A stretch of 64,000 nucleotides of DNA from an uncultured Pseudodesulfovibrio sp. Lineage in GTDB: Bacteria; Desulfobacterota; Desulfovibrionia; Desulfovibrionales; Desulfovibrionaceae. The translations under genes were made by a program, and so were the position numbers. Every line of letters starts with the position of its first letter. Position 1 is the first letter of the stretch. Positions 8,515-16,336 of this stretch are shown piece by piece. The stretch covers positions 72,001 to 136,000 of the forward strand of contig NZ_OY760065.1 in NCBI RefSeq assembly GCF_963662885.1, in the 5' to 3' direction. The notes below the pieces were generated by a model that ran no database searches, had not been told where the DNA came from, and saw nothing but the letters and a program-made list of their open reading frames with translations.

Positions 8515-9440
8515 GCGCCCGACCTCCCATCGTCTGCCTGCTCGGCCCAACCGGTACGGGCAAGACCGCGGCGGCCATCGCCATCGCGGACCGTCTGCCC
8601 GCCAGCGTGGTCAATTTCGACTCCCGTCAGGTCTATCGGGATTTTCCGGTCATTACGGCCCAGCCCGACGACGATGAGCGGGCCGCATGCCCCCATCATC
8701 TCTACGGGTTCCTGCCTACTGACGAGAAAATGACCGCGGCCCGCTTTGTGGAGTTGGCCGTGGACAAGATCGAGGAGGTTCGAGGAGAAGGGCGGTTGCC
8801 TATTCTGGTGGGCGGCACAGGGCTCTATCTCCGTTCTCTTTTGTCCGGTATCGCGCCCATTCCGGAAATCCCCGAGAATATTCGACGCGAGGTCCTGGAC
8901 CGTGTGGCCAAGGAAGGACCTCAGCCGCTGCACGCGGAATTGTTGAAAGTCGATCCGGACTACGCGGCCAAGATTCATCCCAACGATACCCAGCGCAACG
9001 CCCGCGCCGCCGAGGTCTATCTGGCCACAGGCCGGACCATGACCTGGTGGCACACCGAAAGCGATCATGTCCCCGCGCCGTACGACGCTCTCAAGGTGGG
9101 CATGCGCATCAGTCTAGCCGACCTGGAACCGCATCTGGAGGCCCGTATCGACGTTATGTTGGAACGTGGAGCCCTGGACGAGGCCCGGACCGCCTTCGAG
9201 CATTGCGCAGACCCGGACGCGCCGGGTTGGTCCGGTATCGGTTGTGCCGAGTTGCTCGGTTTCCTGCGCGGAGAATCGACCATGCTCGAGGCCCGCGAGA
9301 AGTGGGTGAAGAACACCAGGGCGTACGCCAAGCGTCAGATCACCTGGTTCAACAAGGAAGCCGACATCCACTGGTTTGCCCCCGGTGAAAACGGTCCTGT
9401 GGCGGATCTGGTCGAAGGTTGGCTTGCGGAGCGGGGCTGA
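8511..9440 (+). CDS. miaA: tRNA dimethylallyltransferase
   Basis: A 309-residue enzyme that transfers dimethylallyl from DMAPP to N6 of A37 in tRNAs reading UNN codons. The P-loop GPTGTGKT is at residues 12-19, DSRQVYR at 37-43, GGTGLYLRSLLSG follows, and the C-terminal part has KRQITWF. Compared with the common GMDIGTAKP after the DS-QVYR motif, this protein has DFPVITAQP, a variant of the substrate-binding loop. It overlaps coaD by 4 bases. The stop is directly abutted by the stop of the convergent sixA. Confidence 0.95.
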   Translation: MSARPPIVCLLGPTGTGKTAAAIAIADRLPASVVNFDSRQVYRDFPVITAQPDDDERAACPHHLYGFLPTDEKMTAARFVELAVDKIEEVRGEGRLPILVGGTGLYLRSLLSGIAPIPEIPENIRREVLDRVAKEGPQPLHAELLKVDPDYAAKIHPNDTQRNARAAEVYLATGRTMTWWHTESDHVPAPYDALKVGMRISLADLEPHLEARIDVMLERGALDEARTAFEHCADPDAPGWSGIGCAELLGFLRGESTMLEAREKWVKNTRAYAKRQITWFNKEADIHWFAPGENGPVADLVEGWLAERG

Positions 9441-9926
9441 TCAGCTCCCGGCCATGACGGCCAATTGCGCCGGAGTCATGGCCCAATTCAGCGTGGCGGC
9501 TTTGCCGGGTTCAAAGTTGAACTGCATCAGCCCGCCGTTTTCCACGCGGATATCCACGTTTTTTCCCGGAGACAGAAGCGCCGAGGCCAGCAGGCCCAGC
9601 GAGGGCAGGTGCCCGACGATGAGCATGGAGTCCAGCCCTTCGTAGTCGAGGATGAATTTCAATGTTTCGGCTGTCGGGGCCATGGCCTTGACCGCGTCGG
9701 AAACCACGATGCGATCCACGGGGTAGCCGGTCTTGCTCGCCATGATCTCGGCGGTCTGGAGAGAACGAACCTTGGAGCTGGCCACGACCAGTTCGAAACG
9801 CAGACCGAGCATGGCCGCCGACCGGGCGGTTTTTTCCACCTGTTCCCGGCCCACGGGGCTTAGAGGCTGGCTCGAGTTGACTTCCTTGGGCAGGCAGGCG
9901 CCGTGCTGCATCAGATGGATAAGCAT
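9441..9926 (-). CDS. sixA: SixA-like phosphohistidine phosphatase
   Basis: A 161-residue histidine-phosphatase-superfamily protein. SixA removes phosphate from histidines of phosphotransfer proteins. The N-terminal motif reads MQHG rather than the usual RHG: the phospho-accepting histidine is kept but the preceding arginine is glutamine. Other signatures are SSKVRSLQTAEIM and the second histidine in IVGHLPSLG. The ATG at 9926 has a GGAG site 6 bases upstream and makes the protein start at the core strand MLIHLMQHG. It abuts miaA tail to tail with no terminator between. Confidence 0.8.
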   Translation of the reverse strand: MLIHLMQHGACLPKEVNSSQPLSPVGREQVEKTARSAAMLGLRFELVVASSKVRSLQTAEIMASKTGYPVDRIVVSDAVKAMAPTAETLKFILDYEGLDSMLIVGHLPSLGLLASALLSPGKNVDIRVENGGLMQFNFEPGKAATLNWAMTPAQLAVMAGS

Positions 9927-10082
9927 GTTTCGCTCCGTGGTTGATTGGCCGTATCCCGCAAGGCTATCACCGGACCCGCCGAGCGGCAAGCGGCTTGCGG
10001 AAATCCTTCAAGCACGCTACATGGATGGAGCCTTGGCCATCCCGGCCGTGCGAGGCCTTGAACCCTTCAGGACAGTTATCAG

Positions 10083-11021
10083 ATGTCGTTTCGAATATTT
10101 GTTCCCATCATATTGTCGTTCTTTATTTTTGCATCCCCCGCACAGGCTTTTGAGGGCCTGGTGCAGACCTTCGGGGAAGGCGGAACCATCGCCTGGGGCA
10201 CCGGGGAGGTGTCCGTGGTCCGGTCCATAGAAGGCGCGGCCACGGATGAATCCGATGCGGCCCTGTCTCCGCTGCTGGTGCGCAAGGCCGTTGTCCAGGC
10301 ACGCAAGCAGCTTCTGGACATGGTCCTGTCCGTGCGCATCGACGGCCACCAGACCGTGGGCGCGTTTCTGTCCGGCGACAGCGACCTGGCCGCCCAGGTG
10401 CGCGGGCTCATCCAGAACTCCCTGTACAGGGGGCCTGGCCTTTATGACGAGGCGGGCACGGTCCGCGTGTCCGAACAGCTCCGAGGCCAGTTGGCAGAAC
10501 TCATCCTGCCCAACACCATTCAGTTCCAGAGCACCATTCCGCCCCGGCTTTCGACGGCCACGGGGCAGGGCGTGGATATGCCCGACAATGCTCCCGAAGA
10601 AGTGGGCTCCGGCACCCGTGGTTACACCGGCGTCGTCATCGACGCTCGCGGGCTCAAGCTGACTCCGGCTCTGGCTCCTGTGGTCTATGGCCAGGATGGT
10701 TTTGGCGCGTACGGGTATTTCCAGGTGGGCCGGAACGACGTGGCCGAAAAGGGCATGGTCGCCTACGCCGTCAACGCCAATCCCAAGGTGCTGGCCGACA
10801 GGGTGGGCAACCGCCCCCTGACTGTGCGAGCCCTGAGTGCCTATGGTTCCTGGCGCACCGACGTAGTCATTGCGGCCTCAGACGCCCGACTGGTCAGAGC
10901 CGTGGTTAAGACCGGTTCCATTGCGGACGGTTGCAAGGTGGTCATCCTCGTGGATGCACCGGAAAAGTCGCCTGAGAATGAGGGCGCGGCCGTGAAGGCC
11001 GAGGGAGAAGGCGATGCGTAA
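10083..11021 (+). CDS. exported protein of unknown function (312 aa)
   Basis: The N-terminus (MSFRIFVPIILSFFIFASPA, then QAF) is a clear Sec signal peptide with likely cleavage after AQA near residue 22, so the protein is periplasmic or exported. No catalytic motif is recognised. The region around residues 50-150 (RKAVVQARKQLLDMVLSVRI) resembles the helical part of LPP20/FlgT-type envelope proteins, and residues 190-290 look like a beta-rich domain. Its end overlaps the next exported protein by 8 bases, so the two are translationally coupled and probably act together. Confidence 0.75.
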   Translation: MSFRIFVPIILSFFIFASPAQAFEGLVQTFGEGGTIAWGTGEVSVVRSIEGAATDESDAALSPLLVRKAVVQARKQLLDMVLSVRIDGHQTVGAFLSGDSDLAAQVRGLIQNSLYRGPGLYDEAGTVRVSEQLRGQLAELILPNTIQFQSTIPPRLSTATGQGVDMPDNAPEEVGSGTRGYTGVVIDARGLKLTPALAPVVYGQDGFGAYGYFQVGRNDVAEKGMVAYAVNANPKVLADRVGNRPLTVRALSAYGSWRTDVVIAASDARLVRAVVKTGSIADGCKVVILVDAPEKSPENEGAAVKAEGEGDA

Positions 11022-11916
11022 ATATGTTTTTCTGCTCACTCTGGCCTGTTGCCTGTTGACCGCTTGGTCCGCCCTGGCCGGCCAGGTTCGCGTGTTCGAA
11101 CCCATGGCCGAAGGAATGTCTCAGCGCGATCTGCGTGAAAAGGCGCGTGCTCAGGGTTTTGCCCAGGCCGTGCTCGATGAGGCCAAGGTTACGCTGGGCG
11201 ACAAGTTCCCGGAAGCGCGTGCCGAGTTGCTCAAGGAATACCTCCTGGGCCACGCTGAGCCGTTCATCCAGGGATACAAGGTCGTTTCCTCCCAGGATTT
11301 CCCCGAGGGATTGAGTCTGACCATGGATGTCCGGGTGGACCGCCGGTCCCTGCGGGACAGCCTGGGCGGCATGGGACTTTTCGCGACTATGGCGCAACCC
11401 CAGCCTGCCACCGTTGTCTGGCCCGGCGACCTGAGCGACGAGGAGTTGCAGGCTCTGCATCATCTCATCAACCTGACCGGTATCGCCCCCACGGAAGGCG
11501 GCTCTCCGGTCTTTACGCTGGAGCGGGGCACCGACAAGAATACCTGGAAGTGCCATCTGTCCTATGAAGGCCAGGAATGGCTGGCTATCAATACCGATCT
11601 GGCCACGGCCTGGTTTACTCTCTGGCCGAGATTCTTCGACCGTCCCACCGTTCAGGCCGCCCAGACCGGCGGGGAAACCCTGTCCGTGTCCGGCTGGTTC
11701 TCGCCCGACGGAGTGCTGGAGTTCGACCGTGTTCTCCACGGCTGGGACAGCGCGGTTCAGAACGCCAGGCTGGTGACCATGGATATGCAGCCCAGCGGAG
11801 CAGGAGCCACCTGGACCGTCTCCGTCGTCAACCGCGAGCGGCTGGAGATGCTGCTCAACGCTTTCCTGCCCCAGCGTGGCTTGAGTTTCCATCTGGTAGA
11901 CGAGAACCGGGAATAG
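11014..11916 (+). CDS. exported protein of unknown function (300 aa)
   Basis: The signal peptide MRKYVFLLTLACCLLTAWS ends with ALA-G near residue 22, so the mature protein is periplasmic. The early mature region (SQRDLREKARAQGFAQAVLD) is helical and may be a relative of the flagellar assembly/LPP20-like fold seen in its upstream partner; the rest is unassigned. It overlaps the previous gene by 8 bases and is followed after 18 bases by a phospholipid-type synthase. The gene set suggests an envelope role (inference). No catalytic residues are evident. Confidence 0.75.
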   Translation: MRKYVFLLTLACCLLTAWSALAGQVRVFEPMAEGMSQRDLREKARAQGFAQAVLDEAKVTLGDKFPEARAELLKEYLLGHAEPFIQGYKVVSSQDFPEGLSLTMDVRVDRRSLRDSLGGMGLFATMAQPQPATVVWPGDLSDEELQALHHLINLTGIAPTEGGSPVFTLERGTDKNTWKCHLSYEGQEWLAINTDLATAWFTLWPRFFDRPTVQAAQTGGETLSVSGWFSPDGVLEFDRVLHGWDSAVQNARLVTMDMQPSGAGATWTVSVVNRERLEMLLNAFLPQRGLSFHLVDENRE

Positions 11917-11934
11917 GCAGCAGAGAGGGGAACC

Positions 11935-12501
11935 GTGCCGCGAGACGCCATTTGGACCGTTCCCAACATTCTTACCATCGTCCGCATCCTGCTGACGCCG
12001 CTCTTTGTCGTGGCCTACGTGGGCGAGAACTTCAACCTCGCCTGGATGCTCTTTCTGGTGGCCGGGCTGACCGACGCGTTTGACGGCTTTCTGGCTCGGG
12101 TCTGGGATCAGCGCACCCAGCTCGGCGCCGTGCTCGACCCCCTGGCCGACAAGGCCCTGCTGGTCACTTCCTTCATCTGTCTGGCCGTCAAAGGCTGGAT
12201 TCCCTTCTGGTTCGCCGTGCTCGTGGTCAGCCGTGATCTGATCATCGTCGGCGGTCTGGCCGTGCTGAGTTTCCTTGGTGTGGATGTCAAAAACCGCATC
12301 AGGCCCATCTGGATCAGCAAGTTCAACACCGCCGCCCAGATCGTTCTTGTGGTTTCGGTAATGATCCATCGTACCTTCGCCCTGGATTACGGCTATCTAC
12401 TCGGCACCATGGTCGCCGTTACGGCCCTGTCCACCGTCCTGTCCGGCATCGCCTATGTCCGCCGGGGCTTCGAACTCTTCTCTGAAGAAGTCGAAGGGTA
12501 G
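11935..12501 (+). CDS. CDP-alcohol phosphatidyltransferase family protein
   Basis: A 188-residue integral membrane enzyme. The complete CDP-alcohol phosphotransferase motif D-x2-D-G-x2-A-R-x8-G-x3-D-x3-D is visible as D47, D50, G51, A54, R55, G64, D68 and D72. About six hydrophobic helices fit the family. Size and the N-terminal PNILTIVRILLTP resemble phosphatidylglycerophosphate synthase (PgsA), but substrate cannot be settled by sequence alone. The start is GTG with a GAGGGG site 5 bases upstream. It ends the operon begun by the two exported proteins. Confidence 0.88.
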   Translation: MPRDAIWTVPNILTIVRILLTPLFVVAYVGENFNLAWMLFLVAGLTDAFDGFLARVWDQRTQLGAVLDPLADKALLVTSFICLAVKGWIPFWFAVLVVSRDLIIVGGLAVLSFLGVDVKNRIRPIWISKFNTAAQIVLVVSVMIHRTFALDYGYLLGTMVAVTALSTVLSGIAYVRRGFELFSEEVEG

Positions 12502-12612
12502 AGGGTCGCTTCGCTTTCCTTAATCTGACCCCATCTGTCTGTCATCCCAATTCTTTTTTGACTGCTCATTCCATGTGGGGATCGAGGGAAATGCGGTTTT
12601 CTAAAGTAGAGG

Positions 12613-12741
12613 ATGAAGAATTTTTATGCTCGTTACGTCAGCGAAAAAGTAACCAAAATATTTGGGGAGGGTGTCGCGAAAGTTGTTTGGTGGCGTGCCT
12701 ATGGCGCAAAAAAAGCCCGGACGCAGAACGGCCGGGCCTGA
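12613..12741 (+). CDS. possible small basic protein (42 aa), doubtful
   Basis: An ATG frame in an otherwise gene-free stretch (12502-12768) encodes 42 residues beginning MKNFYARYVSEKVTK, rich in Lys, Arg and aromatics (VVWWRAYG) and ending GRA. A GAGG lies directly against the ATG, which is too close for normal initiation. Its 3' end runs into the hairpin that terminates tatA on the other strand. Amino acid composition is protein-like, but no homology can be claimed. The remainder of the gap shows nothing else. Confidence 0.2.
   Translation: MKNFYARYVSEKVTKIFGEGVAKVVWWRAYGAKKARTQNGRA
12708..12740 (-). terminator. intrinsic terminator of tatA
   Basis: On the minus strand GCCCGG (12732-12737) pairs with CCGGGC (12715-12720) across a GC-rich loop and is followed by seven T (12708-12714). 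It lies 30 bases past the tatA stop. Confidence 0.85.
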
Positions 12742-12768
12742 AAAGACTTCGTGGTGGAGAGGCAGCCG

Positions 12769-12966
12769 CTAGCTGTCTTTTTTCTCGCTATCGGAGGAGG
12801 ATTTGGGGGTCACGTCTATTTCGTCAGGCTCGCTGGTGGCCTTCTTGAAATTGCTGATGGCCTTGCCGATGCCGCCGCCGATTTCCGGCAGCTTTTTCGC
12901 TCCGAAAATGACCAGTACAATCAAGAGAATGATCAAGAGTTCCCAAACACCGAATCCGCCAATCAT
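12769..12966 (-). CDS. tatA: twin-arginine translocase subunit TatA
   Basis: A 65-residue protein with one N-terminal transmembrane helix (GVWELLIILLIVLVIFGA), the conserved FGAKKLPEIGGGIGKAI amphipathic helix and a polar, acidic then basic tail. It forms the pore-associated component of the Tat pathway in the inner membrane. The formate dehydrogenase alpha subunit in this window has a twin-arginine signal and is a plausible client. The start is preceded by TTGGAGG 6 bases upstream. It is monocistronic, with its own promoter and terminator; tatB and tatC are not nearby. Confidence 0.93.
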   Translation of the reverse strand: MIGGFGVWELLIILLIVLVIFGAKKLPEIGGGIGKAISNFKKATSEPDEIDVTPKSSSDSEKKDS

Positions 12967-12982
12967 ATATAGCCTCCAATTG

Positions 12983-12998
12983 CGTGAATGACTTCACG
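12983..12998 (-). other. short hairpin in the tatA leader
   Basis: CGTGAA-TGAC-TTCACG is a perfect 6-bp stem with a 4-base loop just before the tatA ribosome-binding site. It may influence translation or message stability. Confidence 0.35.
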
Positions 12999-13014
12999 AT
13001 TATTTGTGATTGTG

Positions 13015-13043
13015 GCTATACACCCGCCTCTCTGCCCCGTCAA
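13015..13043 (-). promoter_or_regulatory. sigma-70-type promoter of tatA
   Basis: Read on the minus strand: -35 TTGACG (13038-13043), 17-base spacer, -10 TATAGC (13015-13020). It lies about 50 bases before the tatA start. Confidence 0.65.
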
Positions 13044-13210
13044 GGATGGGCAATCATTTGCAGGGTACAGCCCCAACCCGCTTCGGTTTTGGAAAAGGGC
13101 GGTTTGACTTTACAATTGAATGTTCGGGCCTTACATCTGTCCCATCGGCACTGGATGACCGGCCTGATCACGGCCAAGGTCATTTGGCACGCATTGAACA
13201 AAAGGTAGGA

Positions 13211-13582
13211 ATGGGCAAAATTTCCCGGATGCCGGGCACTGATTGCCGGCACCACATCAACGGCCGCTGCCTGTACGAGGAGTGGCTCAATCCCGGTTAC
13301 ACGAAGTCATGGCGTTGCCAGGTCACGGCCCGGTGGGAGTCTTCCTTTGACGACTTCCTGCGACGCGCCGAGTATTTCGGCGTGGAGGAGGATGCGGTCC
13401 CGGATCTCTGGGGCCGCCAGTTCCAGCGTCTGGCCAGGGACACTTTCCATTGCGGGATGTACACGTACCGGCAGGGCGCGCCCGCACCGGGTTGCGGCCA
13501 TCATCTGGACGGGGTCTGCGTCATGGGACTGCCTCGTTGTAACGGGCGGTGCCGCCATTTCGGCCCGGCTACCGATGAATAG
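13211..13582 (+). CDS. Cys/His-rich protein with duplicated C-x-HH motif (123 aa)
   Basis: Not a family I recognise. The ATG at 13211 has an AGGTAGGA site directly upstream; upstream in-frame codons look non-coding. Two similar metal-ligand clusters are visible: C12-R-H14-H15-I-N-G-R-C20 and C95-G-H97-H98-L-D-G-V-C103, each followed by further Cys (C36; C110, C114) and His116. The repeat pattern C-x-H-H-[IL]-[ND]-G-x-C suggests two small zinc or iron-sulfur sites joined by a helical middle section. It starts a run with the next two genes (17- and 16-base gaps). Confidence 0.7.
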   Translation: MGKISRMPGTDCRHHINGRCLYEEWLNPGYTKSWRCQVTARWESSFDDFLRRAEYFGVEEDAVPDLWGRQFQRLARDTFHCGMYTYRQGAPAPGCGHHLDGVCVMGLPRCNGRCRHFGPATDE

Positions 13583-13598
13583 AACAAGGAGACCGAGC

Positions 13599-14381
13599 AT
13601 GCTGCTGGCTTTTCCCTACATGCATCCCGAATTGTGGTCGGGAGACGACCTTGAGGGGCTGACCTTTTTCGATCCAGGCCTGACCGCAGAGAAAGATCCG
13701 CACGCCTTCCGGCCCGACGGGTTGCCTCTTGATCCGAAGACGGCCGGAGCGCTGATCAACGACTGCATCCATTTTGGCGAACAGTTCAAGGACCCGAGCG
13801 AGATGGCTTATTTTGGGGCTGTGACGGCCGACGACTTCTACGAGGGGTCGTCCATGTCCATTCAGGCCCAGTTGTCCCGCCAGTTCGACGACGGAAAAGG
13901 GACCAAGCAGGAACGGGAGATGCGGGAGGCCGCTTCCAAGGCGCAGTTCGTGCTGCTCCTTGCCTGGGCATTCGAGGAGCGTATCCTGGAGCTGGCCGGC
14001 CTTGAAGCGGGAGTCCGTAACAGCTGGGACGCCATGGACCGGACAATCGGCGTGGATGAGGAAGACAGCCTGGGCGAACGTGAGACCGCCCTGGGCGAGA
14101 CCCTTAGCCATACCGGGGGAACCTCCGACGGTCAGGAGGTCCAGTTGCCCTGGCAGCGCGTGATCGAGGCCCTGCCCGCTTTTGTGCCCGAGGACACAGT
14201 CCTGGTCTGCGCCGATCCTGAAATCTTCGGCACCTGGGAGGAGTTCGGCATAGCCTTCGAAGAAGGCGAGGACGGGCTTTTGCGGGCCAAGGCCCCGGCC
14301 TGGAAGTTCGGTTGCCGTCGCCGTGAGCCGCAGGGGATGCCCGCGGCCCTGAAACAACTGACTGTCGCAATTCTCAAGTAA
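13599..14381 (+). CDS. conserved hypothetical protein (260 aa)
   Basis: A soluble acidic protein without signal peptide or membrane helix. It starts MLLAFPYMHPELWSGDDLEG and has an AAGGAG site. The middle (about residues 85-130) is helical, and the C-terminal part contains VLVCADPEIFGTWEE followed by WKFGCRRREPQGMP. I recognise no catalytic motif. It lies between the Cys/His-rich protein and the HAD phosphatase with short gaps, so the three probably share a transcript. Confidence 0.72.
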   Translation: MLLAFPYMHPELWSGDDLEGLTFFDPGLTAEKDPHAFRPDGLPLDPKTAGALINDCIHFGEQFKDPSEMAYFGAVTADDFYEGSSMSIQAQLSRQFDDGKGTKQEREMREAASKAQFVLLLAWAFEERILELAGLEAGVRNSWDAMDRTIGVDEEDSLGERETALGETLSHTGGTSDGQEVQLPWQRVIEALPAFVPEDTVLVCADPEIFGTWEEFGIAFEEGEDGLLRAKAPAWKFGCRRREPQGMPAALKQLTVAILK

Positions 14382-14396
14382 ACTCGGAGAGGATAT

Positions 14397-15077
14397 ATGG
14401 CGATCGCCAATCCGTTGATGAATCTCAGCCTTGTCGAGGGCGTCAAGACCGTCGTTTTCGACAACGACGGGGTATTGATCGATTCCTACCAGGCCAACAT
14501 GGTCTATTACGGCACCATCCGCGAGAAGCTGGGTATGCCGCCCATGAACGACGCCGAGCGTTATTTCGTGCACTCGCGCACTCATGACGAGGCCGTACGA
14601 CACATTGTGCCCGCGGACAGGCTGGAAGAAGCCTTTGCCATCGGCGCGACCATGAATCAGGCCGACCTGGCCCCGTACTTCAAACGCTCCGAAGGCATCC
14701 GCGATTTCCTCTGGTGGCTGCGTTCGGCCGGGTTCAACCTGGCCGTGAACACCAGCCGGGGCGAGTCCATGAGCCTGATCCTCAAGCTGACGGATTTGGA
14801 AGGATTCTTCCACCCGATCATCACGTCCTGCGAGGTCAGCCAGCCCAAACCCCATCCGGAAGGCTTGCACCGGATCATGCGCACCCACGGCGTGCGCCCG
14901 GACGAGGTTGCCTACATCGGGGATTCCATCGTGGATCAGCGCGCGGCGCAGGCCGCCGGGGTGCGCTTCTGGGCCTACCGGGACCGCAATCTGGAAGCCG
15001 ATGTGCACATAGACAACTTCTGGGACATCCGGGCGGCCATGCAGCGCTGCTACAAAGGGTGTGCCCCCGCGTTTTAG
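14397..15077 (+). CDS. HAD-superfamily hydrolase
   Basis: A 226-residue phosphatase-type protein. HAD motif I is VFDNDGVLID (nucleophile D22, acid D24), motif II is the T in NTSRG, motif III the K in QPKPHPEG, and motif IV YIGDSIVD. The helical cap between residues 35 and 110 places it in the beta-phosphoglucomutase/phosphoglycolate-phosphatase-like subgroup I. The substrate is unknown. A GAGAGGA site precedes the ATG. It is the last gene of the preceding run. Confidence 0.88.
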   Translation: MAIANPLMNLSLVEGVKTVVFDNDGVLIDSYQANMVYYGTIREKLGMPPMNDAERYFVHSRTHDEAVRHIVPADRLEEAFAIGATMNQADLAPYFKRSEGIRDFLWWLRSAGFNLAVNTSRGESMSLILKLTDLEGFFHPIITSCEVSQPKPHPEGLHRIMRTHGVRPDEVAYIGDSIVDQRAAQAAGVRFWAYRDRNLEADVHIDNFWDIRAAMQRCYKGCAPAF

Positions 15078-15162
15078 GACTTGATTCTTGCAACCCTGTG
15101 TGCGAAATTACCAACATTGATACTCATGGCCGGTGTTTAGTACCGCGTCGTCAGGAGGCCTC

Positions 15163-15471
15163 ATGGACTTGATTGTCCAAGCTATCGCTACCGTTATTGA
15201 TATCGTTCTCTCCGCCTACTTTTGGGTCGTCATCATATCCGCTCTGCTCTCTTGGGTGAACCCGGACCCGTACAACCCCATCGTGCGTTTCCTGCGCGGC
15301 GTCACGGAGCCTGTCTTCTACAAAATCCGCAGTTGGATTCCCTTCGCCGTTGTCGGCGGTTTTGATCTTTCGCCCATCGTGGTGCTGCTGGCCATCAAGG
15401 TCTGCCAGATCGTGGTGGTGGGGAATCTCATGCGGCTTGCCTTTTCTTTGAGCACAGGCAGTCCTATGTAG
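15163..15471 (+). CDS. YggT-family membrane protein
   Basis: A 102-residue protein with two hydrophobic segments (IDIVLSAYFWVVIISALLSW and SPIVVLLAIKVCQIVVV) separated by the conserved PDPYNPIVRFLRGVTEPV stretch characteristic of YggT. Members are inner-membrane proteins tied to osmotic tolerance and cell-division/photosystem biogenesis in different lineages. An AGGAGG site precedes the ATG at 15163. It is followed by a DivIVA-domain gene, an arrangement known from Gram-positive division clusters. Confidence 0.9.
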   Translation: MDLIVQAIATVIDIVLSAYFWVVIISALLSWVNPDPYNPIVRFLRGVTEPVFYKIRSWIPFAVVGGFDLSPIVVLLAIKVCQIVVVGNLMRLAFSLSTGSPM

Positions 15472-15494
15472 CCCTTTGACCAAGGAGGACCGAG

Positions 15495-15998
15495 GTGACC
15501 GTTTCCAAGATCGATTTGCTCAATAAGCAGTTTTCACGCGGCCTGGTCGGCTACTCGCGTATGGAGGTCGACCAGTTCATGCTCGAACTGGCCGAAGTCC
15601 TGGGCGACGCGGCTGACGTGCAGAAGGGCATGCGCAAGAAGATCAAGAGATTGGAGAGCGCGCTCAAGGAGTACCGTCGTCGAGACGAGACCCTGCGGGA
15701 TACCCTCATGTCCACCCAGAAGATGGTCGACGACCTCAAGGTCGCGGCCGGGCGCGAAGCGCAGCTTATTCTGGACGAGGCGCGGGCCAAGGCGGACGAC
15801 ACCGTGCGCAAGGGCCACAATCGGCTCGCCCAGATTCATGAGGAGATCGAATCCCTGAAGCGGACCCGTACGCAGTTTGAGGTCCAGCTCAAGGGTATGC
15901 TCAACGCGCACCTGGAGATGCTCGAGCGGCATGACCCCGAGCGGGAGAAGGTCGAGGAGATCGAGTCCAAGCTCAAGTACCTCAAGAAGGTCGAGTAG
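15495..15998 (+). CDS. DivIVA-domain protein
   Basis: A 167-residue, highly charged coiled-coil protein starting with GTG (GGAGG site upstream). The N-terminal KIDLLNKQFSRGLVGYSRME, then VDQFM, matches the DivIVA lipid-binding domain, where the conserved G-Y-x-x-x-E-V-D-x-F signature is visible. Residues 40-160 are almost continuous heptads. DivIVA-like proteins sit at curved membranes and recruit division or polarity factors. Proteobacterial members are less well studied. It is flanked by yggT and a DUF167 gene. Confidence 0.88.
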   Translation: MTVSKIDLLNKQFSRGLVGYSRMEVDQFMLELAEVLGDAADVQKGMRKKIKRLESALKEYRRRDETLRDTLMSTQKMVDDLKVAAGREAQLILDEARAKADDTVRKGHNRLAQIHEEIESLKRTRTQFEVQLKGMLNAHLEMLERHDPEREKVEEIESKLKYLKKVE

Positions 15999-16019
15999 GG
16001 GGCGCGTATTTCAAGGCCG

Positions 16020-16316
16020 GTGTTCGTCTCAAAGCGGGAGTCGGGGTGGTCCCTCGACGTGTGGGCCCAGCCGGGAGCCCGAAAGGACGAGATCGCCGGT
16101 GAGTACCAGGGGTGCCTGAAGGTTCGCCTCAGGGCTCCGGCGGTGGACAACAAGGCCAACAAGGGCTTGGTCGCATACATCGCCCGATTGTTGCGGTTGA
16201 AAAAAAGCCAGGTGGAAATCGCCTCCGGCCATTCAAGCCGGAAGAAACACCTGGAAGTTAATACAGCGGGAGAGCCGGACTGGGGAAGTCTTCTTTCAGG
16301 CATGTCACCGCGTTAA
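16020..16316 (+). CDS. DUF167 (YggU-type) protein
   Basis: A 98-residue protein of the DUF167/YggU family. The hallmark is VWAQPGARKDEIAGEY, then LKVRLRAPAVDNKANK and KSQVEIASGHSSRKKHLEV. Its biochemical role is unknown. The start is GTG at 16020 with a weak AAGG site, 21 bases after the DivIVA-domain gene. yggT and yggU also neighbour each other in enterobacteria, which supports a functional link. Confidence 0.88.
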   Translation: MFVSKRESGWSLDVWAQPGARKDEIAGEYQGCLKVRLRAPAVDNKANKGLVAYIARLLRLKKSQVEIASGHSSRKKHLEVNTAGEPDWGSLLSGMSPR

Positions 16317-16336
16317 CCTGTAAAAAGGAGAAGCAC

